Below are positions 35,801 to 42,512 of a stretch of 42,512 nucleotides of DNA, one piece after another. The DNA lies in NCBI GenBank assembly GCA_902518415.1, contig CABYGA010000011.1, positions 1 through 42,512 of the forward strand. The letters run 5' to 3'. How positions within the stretch are numbered: the first letter of the stretch is position 1; the number at the start of each line of letters is the position of its first letter. The translations under genes were made by a program, and so were the position numbers. The stretch comes from an uncultured Pelagibacteraceae bacterium. GTDB taxonomy: Bacteria > Pseudomonadota > Alphaproteobacteria > Pelagibacterales > AG-422-B15. The notes under the pieces are model-generated. The model did not search any database and had not been told where the DNA came from. It saw nothing but the letters and a program-made list of their open reading frames with translations.

Positions 35801-36738
35801 TGTCTAGTGATATTAAAATACCCGAAATAAGTCAAAAACATTTATTAGGAATAAAATATCTTTCTGTTGAAGATGTAAATAAAGTTTTGGAGCTTGGAAA
35901 TTTTTTTAAACTAAAAAATAAAGAAAAAAATAAAAATTATCCTATCCTTACCGGAAGAACAGTAATTAATCTTTTTTTTGAACCTTCTACAAGGACATTA
36001 ATATCCTTTGAAATTGCTGCTAAACGATTGGGAGCTGACGTAGTTAATATGAATATTCAAGGCTCCTCTCTTAGAAAAGGTGAGACGTTATTTGATACAG
36101 CTCAAACTATTGGAGCAATGAATCCTGATCTCGTGATAATTAGACACAATGAGGATAATTCTGCAGAGAAAATTTCAAATCTTTTGAATTGTCCTGTAAT
36201 CAATGCTGGAGAGGGTGTAAATGAACACCCTACTCAGGCACTGCTTGATGCATTTACGATCCTAAGTCACAAAAAAACTCTTAAAGATCTTACTGTCTCA
36301 ATCTGCGGGGACCTAGAACATAGTCGTGTTGCAAGATCAAATTACTATTTGTTAACTAAAATGGGCTCTAGCGTCAGATTTGTTTATCCAAAATATTTTG
36401 AACCTAGTGATTTAAATAAATATAAAGTTGAGACGTTTAATGATTTAAATAAAGGAATAAAAGACTCTGATATAGTAATGATGCTCAGAATTCAAAATGA
36501 GAGAATTTTAGATACCGAATTGCCAAGCACAAAAGATTACTTTTTAAAATATGGTCTTACATCAGAAAGATTGAAAAACGCTAAAGAAGATGTTCTCGTA
36601 ATGCATCCAGGCCCTATTAATAGAGATGTAGAAATAGAGAGTTCATTAGCTGATGACGTAAATAAATCAGTTATTAATGAACAAGTAGAAAATGGTGTTG
36701 CCATCAGAATGGCCTGCTTAGCAATTTTACTTAAATAA
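35800..36738 (+). CDS. pyrB: Aspartate carbamoyltransferase catalytic subunit
   Basis: First committed step of pyrimidine synthesis. The carbamoyl-phosphate motif FFEPSTRTLISFE, GSSLRKGETLFDT, and NAGEGVNEHPTQALLDAFTI are intact, with VMHPGPINRDVE near the end. Start is ATG 35800, one base overlapping ruvX; a TTG one codon upstream is unlikely. 312 aa. The gene abuts plsY directly; in relatives pyrC lies between them. Confidence 0.96.
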   Translation: MSSDIKIPEISQKHLLGIKYLSVEDVNKVLELGNFFKLKNKEKNKNYPILTGRTVINLFFEPSTRTLISFEIAAKRLGADVVNMNIQGSSLRKGETLFDTAQTIGAMNPDLVIIRHNEDNSAEKISNLLNCPVINAGEGVNEHPTQALLDAFTILSHKKTLKDLTVSICGDLEHSRVARSNYYLLTKMGSSVRFVYPKYFEPSDLNKYKVETFNDLNKGIKDSDIVMMLRIQNERILDTELPSTKDYFLKYGLTSERLKNAKEDVLVMHPGPINRDVEIESSLADDVNKSVINEQVENGVAIRMACLAILLK

Positions 36739-37314
36739 ATGATTTCAGAAGTTTTCTTAATAATTTTATTTTCTTATATTTTAGGCTCTATACCTTCAGG
36801 CGTAATACTGGCTAAATTTTTTACGCTTGATGATATTAGAAAAATTGGATCAGGAAATACTGGCACAACAAATGTCCTTAGAACTGGTAATTATAGTGCA
36901 GCTGCATTAACTCTTATTCTGGATTTTAGTAAAGCTTGCTTAGCTATATATTTAACTCAAATTTTTAATGAGCAATTAATTATCTTATCAAGCTTGTTTA
37001 TTCTTATTGGACATATATTTCCAATTTGGCTTAGATTTAAAGGAGGCAAAGGTTTCGCATCTTATTTGGGCATAGTCTTTATGATAAATTTTTACTTATT
37101 TAGTTTTATTGCATTAATATGGATTTTTATTTTCTTAGTAATAAGAATTTCATCTCTTTCAGCATTGATAAGTAGCTTTAGCTCTATTCTTCTCACTTAC
37201 TTTTTGTTTAATTCAGATGAATTATTAATTTTTATACTTACATTAATAATCTTCATTTCCCACTACGAAAATATTAAAAGACTCGTAAACGGTACAGAAA
37301 AAAAAATTAAATAA
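36739..37314 (+). CDS. plsY: Acyl-phosphate:glycerol-3-phosphate acyltransferase
   Basis: Inner membrane enzyme (191 aa, about five segments) which uses the acyl-phosphate made by PlsX (4055-5086) to acylate glycerol 3-phosphate. Motifs: GSIPSGVILAKFF, GSGNTGTTNVLRTG, and RFKGGKGFASYLG. The start codon immediately follows the pyrB stop with no spacer. A terminator-like hairpin overlaps the stop codon; dprA, which usually follows, is absent. Confidence 0.94.
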   Translation: MISEVFLIILFSYILGSIPSGVILAKFFTLDDIRKIGSGNTGTTNVLRTGNYSAAALTLILDFSKACLAIYLTQIFNEQLIILSSLFILIGHIFPIWLRFKGGKGFASYLGIVFMINFYLFSFIALIWIFIFLVIRISSLSALISSFSSILLTYFLFNSDELLIFILTLIIFISHYENIKRLVNGTEKKIK

Positions 37315-37336
37315 CCCCAGTATTCTGGGTTTATTT
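37309..37336 (+). terminator. Rho-independent terminator after plsY
   Basis: AAATAACCCCAG (37309-37320) pairs with CTGGGTTTATTT (37325-37336) over 12 bp with one C/T mismatch and a TATT loop. The right arm and following bases are T-rich. It includes the plsY stop codon and ends the ruvX-pyrB-plsY transcript. Confidence 0.7.
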
Positions 37337-37356
37337 ATATTATTTTCTTCATAGAT

Positions 37357-37386
37357 TTGACAAAATGCAAAAATAAATATTTAAAT
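37357..37386 (+). promoter_or_regulatory. Sigma-70-like promoter for topA
   Basis: A perfect -35 TTGACA (37357-37362) is followed after 17-18 bases by TTTAAA/TTAAAT (37380-37386). A start near 37393 would give a leader of about 20 bases to the topA ATG at 37413. It lies directly after the plsY terminator, fitting a new transcription unit. No clear Shine-Dalgarno precedes topA. Confidence 0.5.
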
Positions 37387-37412
37387 CCGCAAAAAATTAG
37401 TGATTTAAAAAA

Positions 37413-39962
37413 ATGAATTTAGTTATTGTTGAAAGTCCTGCAAAAGCCAAAACAATTAATAAATACCTTGGTAATGAATTTAATGTCCTTGCAAGCTTTG
37501 GTCATGTTCGAGATTTGCCTTCAAAAAATGGGTCAGTTGATCCAGAAAACGATTTTTCATTCGAATGGGAAGTTTCAAATACATCAAAAAAACATATTAA
37601 AGAGATATACGAAGCAGCAGAGTCTTCTTCTCATATATTTCTTGCCACTGACCCAGACCGAGAAGGTGAAGCCATCGCCTGGCACATAATTGAATTATTA
37701 AATAAAAAAAAGCTTATAAAAGACAAATCTGTAAAAAGGGTAGTGTTTAGTGAGATCACCAAATCAGCGGTAAAAAACGGTATTGATAATCCAAGGGAAC
37801 TTGACCGCTCATTGGTTGATGCTTATTTAGCAAGAAGAGCCCTGGATTACTTATTCGGTTTTAATTTATCTCCTGTTTTATGGAGAAAGCTTCCTGGAGC
37901 TAAATCTGCAGGAAGAGTACAATCAGTTGCGCTCAGACTAATTTGTGAAAGGGAAGTTGAAATTGAGTCTTTTGACCCTCAAGAATACTGGAAAATAAAA
38001 GCTAATATAGATGTCTTGGAAAATACTATTGAGTCAAACCTCACTCATTTTAATAATGAGAAAATAGATAAATTCACTTTTAAAAATGAGAGTGAAGCTA
38101 AAAAAGTTACTGAGTCTTTCAAAGGAAAAAATTTTAAATTTACAGACATTACGAAAAAACCTGCTTCTAGAAACCCAGACGCTCCATTTAGTACATCTAC
38201 TCTTCAGCAAACTGCCTCAAGTATTTTTGGATTTGGAGCCTCAAGAACAATGCAGATTGCTCAGCGTCTTTTTCAAGGTGTCGAAATAAACGGTGAAACA
38301 ACTGGGTTGATAACTTACATGAGAACAGATAGCACTGACTTATCCAAAGAGGCCATAGATTCATATAGAAAATTTATAAAAGATAACTTTGATCCAGCGT
38401 ACCTTCCAAAAGAAATTAGGAGTTTTAAAAGTAAAAAAGCAAAAAATGCACAAGAAGCTCATGAAGGGATTAGGCCAACTGACGTGTTAAGAAAACCAGA
38501 AGAAATGAAGAAGTATTTAGATGCAGATGGCTTTAAACTTTATGACCTAATATGGAAAAGATCATTGGCTAGTCAAATGAATTCAGCCGCATTTGAAAGG
38601 ACTGCAATATCGATTTCAAGTGAAGATGAATCATTGAAACTTAGAGCGAATGGCTCAATCCAGACATTTGATGGCTTCTTAAACATATATAGTGAATTTA
38701 ACAAAAAATCAGATGACACTGATTTAGACGAGAATGAGGACGATAAGGACCTTCCAAACATTAAGCTGGAAGACAAAATTGAAAATGTTGATCCTTTAAG
38801 TACTCAACACTTTACTCTGCCTCCTCCTAGATATTCAGAGGCAACATTGGTTAAAAAACTTGAGGAACTTGGAATTGGAAGGCCGTCAACCTATGCAAGT
38901 ATAATATCAGTTTTAAAAATGAGAAATTATGTTGAAGTAGAGAAAAATCGTTTCATTCCTGAAGACAGAGCTATTCTCATCACAGGTTTTCTTAAGGGCT
39001 TTTTCTCAAAATACGTTGACTATGAATTCACAGCTGAAATGGAAGAATCACTTGATGAAATAACGTCTGGTCAAATAGATTGGAAAGAATTTCTAGAAAA
39101 GTTTTGGAAGAATTTCTCGTCAAATATAGGAGAGGTAACTGATTTAAGAATTACAAATGTTCTGGATCATCTAAATGATAGCCTTAAAAATCATATTTTT
39201 GTTGAACCAGAGGGAAAAAATATTACACGCTGTTGCCCATCTTGTGAAGGTGAACTGAGCTTAAAAGTTAGTAGATTTGGTGCATTCGTTGGCTGTTCAA
39301 ATTATCCTGAATGTAAGTTTACAAGACCTATTTCTCCAAGAAAAATAAAAGAAGTGGTTGAAGATACAATTCTTGGAGTAGACACGGAAACAAATAAAGA
39401 AATTAAGCTTTTAAGTGGCAGATTCGGACCCTACATACAGCTTGGTGACAATGATCAAAAAGAAAAACCAAAAAGAGCAAGTATTCCTAAAGGAATACCG
39501 GCTTCAGAAATTGATCTTGATAAAGCCAATTATTTGTTAAGCCTTCCTCGAGAAATTGGCACCCATCCTGAAAATGGTGAAATGATAAGCGTAAATTATG
39601 GCCGCTATGGTGGATACATTACTTGCAGTGACAAAAATGCAAGCCTTGAGGATAATTCAGAAATATTTGAAATTGGAATTAATAGAGCTGTCTCACTTTT
39701 AGCAAACGCTAAGCCAGGAAGGCTAAAAAGTTCATCTGAAATCAAAACTCTTGGTGAACATCCTGAGGATAAAAAGCCAATAAAAGTTATGAAAGGTAAG
39801 TTTGGTCCCTATATAAAATATAAGACAGTAAATGCCACAATTCCTGACAACATTGATCCAGAAGAAATAGAAATTGAAGTTGCCATTGATCTAATTGAGA
39901 AAAAGATGGAAAAAATGGGGAAAAAAAAGAAGATACCGAAGAAAAAATCTTCAAAAAAATAA
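37413..39962 (+). CDS. topA: DNA topoisomerase I
   Basis: Type IA enzyme that relaxes negative supercoils. The Toprim domain starts MNLVIVESPAKAKTI with ATDPDREGEAIAWH; active tyrosine Y302 in GLITYMRTDST; PPPRYSEATLVKKLEELGIGRPSTYA in the core. After about residue 600 comes one four-cysteine zinc ribbon (CCPSCEG, GCSNYPEC), then three repeated TopA C-terminal modules with FGPYI, YGGYIT and FGPYIK, and a lysine-rich tail (last 20 residues). Length 849. Relatives have rnr (RNase R) after topA; here an aldehyde dehydrogenase follows after 63 bp. Confidence 0.96.
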   Translation: MNLVIVESPAKAKTINKYLGNEFNVLASFGHVRDLPSKNGSVDPENDFSFEWEVSNTSKKHIKEIYEAAESSSHIFLATDPDREGEAIAWHIIELLNKKKLIKDKSVKRVVFSEITKSAVKNGIDNPRELDRSLVDAYLARRALDYLFGFNLSPVLWRKLPGAKSAGRVQSVALRLICEREVEIESFDPQEYWKIKANIDVLENTIESNLTHFNNEKIDKFTFKNESEAKKVTESFKGKNFKFTDITKKPASRNPDAPFSTSTLQQTASSIFGFGASRTMQIAQRLFQGVEINGETTGLITYMRTDSTDLSKEAIDSYRKFIKDNFDPAYLPKEIRSFKSKKAKNAQEAHEGIRPTDVLRKPEEMKKYLDADGFKLYDLIWKRSLASQMNSAAFERTAISISSEDESLKLRANGSIQTFDGFLNIYSEFNKKSDDTDLDENEDDKDLPNIKLEDKIENVDPLSTQHFTLPPPRYSEATLVKKLEELGIGRPSTYASIISVLKMRNYVEVEKNRFIPEDRAILITGFLKGFFSKYVDYEFTAEMEESLDEITSGQIDWKEFLEKFWKNFSSNIGEVTDLRITNVLDHLNDSLKNHIFVEPEGKNITRCCPSCEGELSLKVSRFGAFVGCSNYPECKFTRPISPRKIKEVVEDTILGVDTETNKEIKLLSGRFGPYIQLGDNDQKEKPKRASIPKGIPASEIDLDKANYLLSLPREIGTHPENGEMISVNYGRYGGYITCSDKNASLEDNSEIFEIGINRAVSLLANAKPGRLKSSSEIKTLGEHPEDKKPIKVMKGKFGPYIKYKTVNATIPDNIDPEEIEIEVAIDLIEKKMEKMGKKKKIPKKKSSKK

Positions 39963-40025
39963 AAATATCTGTATCTTACATTAACTTTATAAAAAATATT
40001 TAAAGAAGTTTCTGAAAGGTACCCT

Positions 40026-41516
40026 ATGGCTCTCGCTCTAAATGATGTAATCGAAAAAAAATCATCGATTGATTTTAAAACACAAGCATTCATCAATGGC
40101 AATTATACTAATTCTGTTACAGGTAAAACCTTTGAAAGCATAAGTCCAGTTGATGGCTCATTAATTGCAAATGTGTCTGAGTGTGATGTTGAAGATATCA
40201 ATAATGCTGTAAAGGCAGCAAGAGCAGTTTTTGAAAAAGGCTCATGGTCAAGAATGGCTCCCTCTAAAAGAAAAAAAATACTTTTTAATTTCGCTGACCT
40301 AATGAAAAAAAATATTTTAGAACTTGGACTGTTAGAAACTTTAAATATGGGTAAACCAATAACAAGAGCGACTGGAGATATAGCAGCATGTATAAATTGT
40401 ACTAAGTGGTATGCTGAGGCTATTGATAAATTGTACGATGATGTTGCTCCTACAAGCGATAATATTATAGCAACCATTACTAAAGAACCGCTGGGAGTTG
40501 TTGGCGCGGTTACTCCATGGAATTTCCCATTACTAATGGCCTGCTGGAAATTTGCTCCAGCACTTGCAACTGGAAATAGTTTTATTCTAAAGCCAGCTGA
40601 ACAATCACCACTATCAGCATTAAGGGTTGCTGAATTAGCAATGGAAGCTGGAATACCAGAAGGAGTATTTAATGTCATTCCAGGCTTTGGCCCTACTGCT
40701 GGAAAAGCTCTTGGTACGCATATGGATGTTGACAAATTAGGATTTACTGGCTCTACAGAAGTTGGCAGATATTTTTTATCTTATGCGGGTGAATCAAACA
40801 TGAAAAGGGTTTCACTTGAATGTGGAGGAAAATCTCCAAATATTATTTTTGCTGACGCGCCTGATCTAGATCATGCTGCTAAAATGGCTGCTGACGGAAT
40901 GTTTGGAAATAGTGGTCAAGTATGTGATGCGCCATCAAGACTGCTTGTAGAGAATTCTATTAAAGATGAATTTTTAGAAAAGGTTGTAAAGTATTCGGAG
41001 CCATGGACACCCGGCGATCCCTTTGATCCAGGTACGCTGATGGGCTCTATTGTTGATCATGCTCAAACTAAAAGAATTATGGATTACATTGACACCGGCA
41101 TAAATGAAGGGGCAAATGTTATTACTGGAGGTGAACAAGTTTTACAGGAAACAGGTGGTTGTTATGTTAACCCTACAGTTTTTAAAGATGTTAAGAATTC
41201 AATGAAAGTTGCTAAGGAAGAAATATTTGGTCCAGTTTTGTGTACTATAGACTTTGAAAATGAAGATGAAGCTTTAGAAATTGCTAATGATACAAACTAC
41301 GGACTAAATGCAATGATTTGGTCCAATGATCTTAATAAAGTTCATAAGCTTGCAAAGAGAATTAAGAGTGGCAAAGTATTGATAAATAGTGTTAGTGATG
41401 GAGATATGTCATTACCTCACGGGGGTTATAAACAATCAGGATTTGGAAGAGATAAATCACTTGAAGCGTTAGGCCAATATACTCAAACTAAGCTTACACT
41501 GATAGAAATTAAATAG
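40026..41516 (+). CDS. NAD(P)-dependent aldehyde dehydrogenase, PuuC-like
   Basis: A 496-residue ALDH superfamily enzyme oxidising an aldehyde to an acid. Catalytic and cofactor residues are intact: TPWNFPL, LKPAEQSPL, FTGSTEVGRYF, E265 in SLECGGKSPN, C300 in GNSGQVCDAPSR, and EEIFGPVL. The overall pattern resembles gamma-glutamyl-gamma-aminobutyraldehyde dehydrogenase (PuuC) and betaine-type ALDHs; the substrate is not determined. GAAAGGT lies 8 bases before the start. Followed six bases later by the HAD gene, with a RidA-family gene behind it. Possibly linked in function to the PuuB-like oxidase at 17514. Confidence 0.9.
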   Translation: MALALNDVIEKKSSIDFKTQAFINGNYTNSVTGKTFESISPVDGSLIANVSECDVEDINNAVKAARAVFEKGSWSRMAPSKRKKILFNFADLMKKNILELGLLETLNMGKPITRATGDIAACINCTKWYAEAIDKLYDDVAPTSDNIIATITKEPLGVVGAVTPWNFPLLMACWKFAPALATGNSFILKPAEQSPLSALRVAELAMEAGIPEGVFNVIPGFGPTAGKALGTHMDVDKLGFTGSTEVGRYFLSYAGESNMKRVSLECGGKSPNIIFADAPDLDHAAKMAADGMFGNSGQVCDAPSRLLVENSIKDEFLEKVVKYSEPWTPGDPFDPGTLMGSIVDHAQTKRIMDYIDTGINEGANVITGGEQVLQETGGCYVNPTVFKDVKNSMKVAKEEIFGPVLCTIDFENEDEALEIANDTNYGLNAMIWSNDLNKVHKLAKRIKSGKVLINSVSDGDMSLPHGGYKQSGFGRDKSLEALGQYTQTKLTLIEIK

Positions 41517-41522
41517 TTAGCA

Positions 41523-42191
41523 ATGAAAGCTAAACTATCCGAAGGTCTAATAGACCAGATCCGTAAAACTGTAATTGTTCAAGATAAGCATTTGCTAATC
41601 TCTGATGCAGATGAAGTTCTTTTAAACTTTTTACCTTGTTTTGAGAATTATTTGCAAAATAATTCAATGTGGTACGATTTAAAATCATATGCACTCTTTG
41701 GTAATATAAAAAATAAGGTTTCGAATGAGTCAATCTCTAACGAAGATGTTTTGTTTCACCTAGAAAACTTTTTTAAAAATAGATCAAGACATATTGATTT
41801 TGTCAAAGACTCAATTAATTCGTTAAATAATCTCGTCAATAGATTAAATTTTCAAATAATTATTTTAACAAATATACCATTCAAGTATTTAGAGGATAGA
41901 AAGGCATGTTTTAGAGATAATGGTCTTGAGTTGCCGATTATTGCAGGTAATGGCCCTAAAGGACTTGTTATAAAAGAGTTGGTGAAAAGCTATAACGGCA
42001 AGATCTTTTTTATTGATGACCTAGCTCCTCATATTATTTCTTCAAAACTTGAAGTGAAACGTGCAAAAACTATTCATTATATTTCAGATGAGAGACTCTC
42101 CAAACTTGCAAAAACACCGAAAGAAGCAGATTTTCGTGCAAACAGCTGGAAAGAAATATATAATTTTATTGAAGATGAAATTAAAAGATAA
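41523..42191 (+). CDS. HAD-superfamily hydrolase-like protein
   Basis: A 222-residue protein with the four HAD motifs in order: D28-x-D30 in LLISDADEVLLNF (nucleophile and acid), T116 in IILTNIP, K146 in GNGPKG, and D165-D166 in FFIDDLAP. The cap is a helical insert between motifs I and II (about 36-105). Substrate unknown; phosphatase activity on a small metabolite is the likely role. Its end overlaps the start of the RidA-family gene by 17 bases. Confidence 0.72.
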   Translation: MKAKLSEGLIDQIRKTVIVQDKHLLISDADEVLLNFLPCFENYLQNNSMWYDLKSYALFGNIKNKVSNESISNEDVLFHLENFFKNRSRHIDFVKDSINSLNNLVNRLNFQIIILTNIPFKYLEDRKACFRDNGLELPIIAGNGPKGLVIKELVKSYNGKIFFIDDLAPHIISSKLEVKRAKTIHYISDERLSKLAKTPKEADFRANSWKEIYNFIEDEIKR

Positions 42192-42512
42192 GATTTTAGA
42201 AATAGATAAAAATTATGAAGACTTTGAGGTTGCAACTCTTGGTAATTATATTCCAGCGAAAAAAATAGGCAACTTAATCTATATTTCTGGACAGTTGCCT
42301 CTCATCAAAAATCAACTCATAACAGGTAAAGTACCTACAGAAAATTCAATTGAGACAGCAAAAAAAGCAGCAAAAATATGTATGCTAAATACTCTATCTA
42401 TTTTAGATCAAATATACTCATCGTATTCCCTAGAAAGTTTTAGTTGTGTCCATATTGCAGGTTATGTCAATTCAGAAAGTAGTTTTGAAGATCATCCAAC
42501 GATAATCAATGG
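42175..42512 (+). CDS. RidA/YjgF family protein (truncated by window edge)
   Basis: An open frame from ATG 42175 continues past the end of the window; 112 complete codons are visible. The translation has the RidA fold pattern: GNYIPAKKIGNLIYISGQLPL near the start, a T-A-x-x-A-A-K-I-C helix, and a final AGYVNSESSFEDHPTIING. RidA proteins hydrolyse reactive enamine/imine intermediates of PLP enzymes; this resembles the longer cd02199-like subgroup rather than canonical RidA, so deaminase activity is uncertain. Translationally coupled to the HAD gene by a 17-base overlap. Confidence 0.82.
   Translation, partial: MKLKDKILEIDKNYEDFEVATLGNYIPAKKIGNLIYISGQLPLIKNQLITGKVPTENSIETAKKAAKICMLNTLSILDQIYSSYSLESFSCVHIAGYVNSESSFEDHPTIIN

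Noticed and set aside
40103..40735. Minus-strand 210-codon frame inside the aldehyde dehydrogenase
   Set aside because: It mirrors the conserved ALDH coding sequence and has no promoter, ribosome binding site or known domain.
1..42512. CRISPR arrays, insertion sequences, prophage or restriction-modification genes
   Set aside because: No regularly spaced repeats, transposase, integrase, phage structural or methylase-type proteins were seen anywhere.

Overview
The window is a dense stretch of chromosome, estimated by eye at about 31-33% G+C. It carries about 46 protein genes (the last cut by the window edge), one tRNA, and intergenic gaps that are nearly all under 100 bases. The gene blocks (CBP3-type chaperone/plsX/ihfA/merR; ribosome-to-riboflavin block glyA-nrdR-rib-nusB; dapA-smpB-folK-rsh-pyrE-pdxJ-acpS-lepB-rnc-era-recO-parC; gatCAB opposite ruvX-pyrB-plsY-topA) are alphaproteobacterial. 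Low G+C, frequent 1-20 bp gene overlaps and missing members of otherwise conserved clusters suggest a streamlined, free-living, probably marine alphaproteobacterium (SAR11/HIMB59/AEGEAN-169/SAR116-like grade). The exact clade is an inference. I see no rRNA, CRISPR array, insertion sequence, prophage or other mobile element.

Layout. 1-177: structured leader, a candidate SAM-II/SAM-V-class riboswitch, ahead of metY (+). 1500-3055: ctaA (-), then a small DUF2842 membrane protein and an AroQ chorismate mutase (+). 3057-5628: minus-strand block of a cytochrome bc1 assembly chaperone, plsX, ihfA, a MerR-type regulator and rpmG. 5634-6074: bamE-like lipoprotein (+). 6077-14874: minus-strand block GDPD, rpiB, glyA, nrdR, ribD, ribE, ribBX, ribH, nusB, hppA (vitamin B2, C1 metabolism, PPi-driven proton pumping). 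14889-16669: DUF1295 protein and hemB (+). 16658-29729: long minus-strand block dapA to parC, followed by a PuuB-like oxidase and a 3-hydroxyisobutyrate-dehydrogenase-like gene. 29810-31924: soluble lytic transglycosylase (+). 31933-35257: gatC-gatA-gatB then tRNA-Ser(GCU) (-). 35306-42512: ruvX, pyrB, plsY, a terminator, topA, an aldehyde dehydrogenase, a HAD phosphatase-like protein and a truncated RidA-family gene (+).

Most genes serve core functions: pyrimidine, riboflavin, PLP, heme, lysine/peptidoglycan and phospholipid synthesis, ribosome and RNA maturation, stringent response, topology control, tRNA amidation. The accessory element is an amine/aldehyde theme: a PuuB-like FAD oxidase with an NAD-dependent dehydrogenase after parC, and a PuuC-like aldehyde dehydrogenase with HAD and RidA genes after topA.

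The window does not show a defence system or a large unknown cassette. The best candidates for something undescribed are the metY leader, whose pseudoknot appears to carry a long inserted hairpin and to bury the ribosome binding site; a near-leaderless ihfA promoter; and the systematic loss of fabH, DUF177, rpoZ, pyrC and dprA from loci where relatives keep them. Several start codons were reassigned (hppA, bamE, ribBX, PuuB-like, pdxJ, folK, gatA, gatB, pyrB), and four genes appear to use TTG or GTG (plsX, ribD, smpB, slt).
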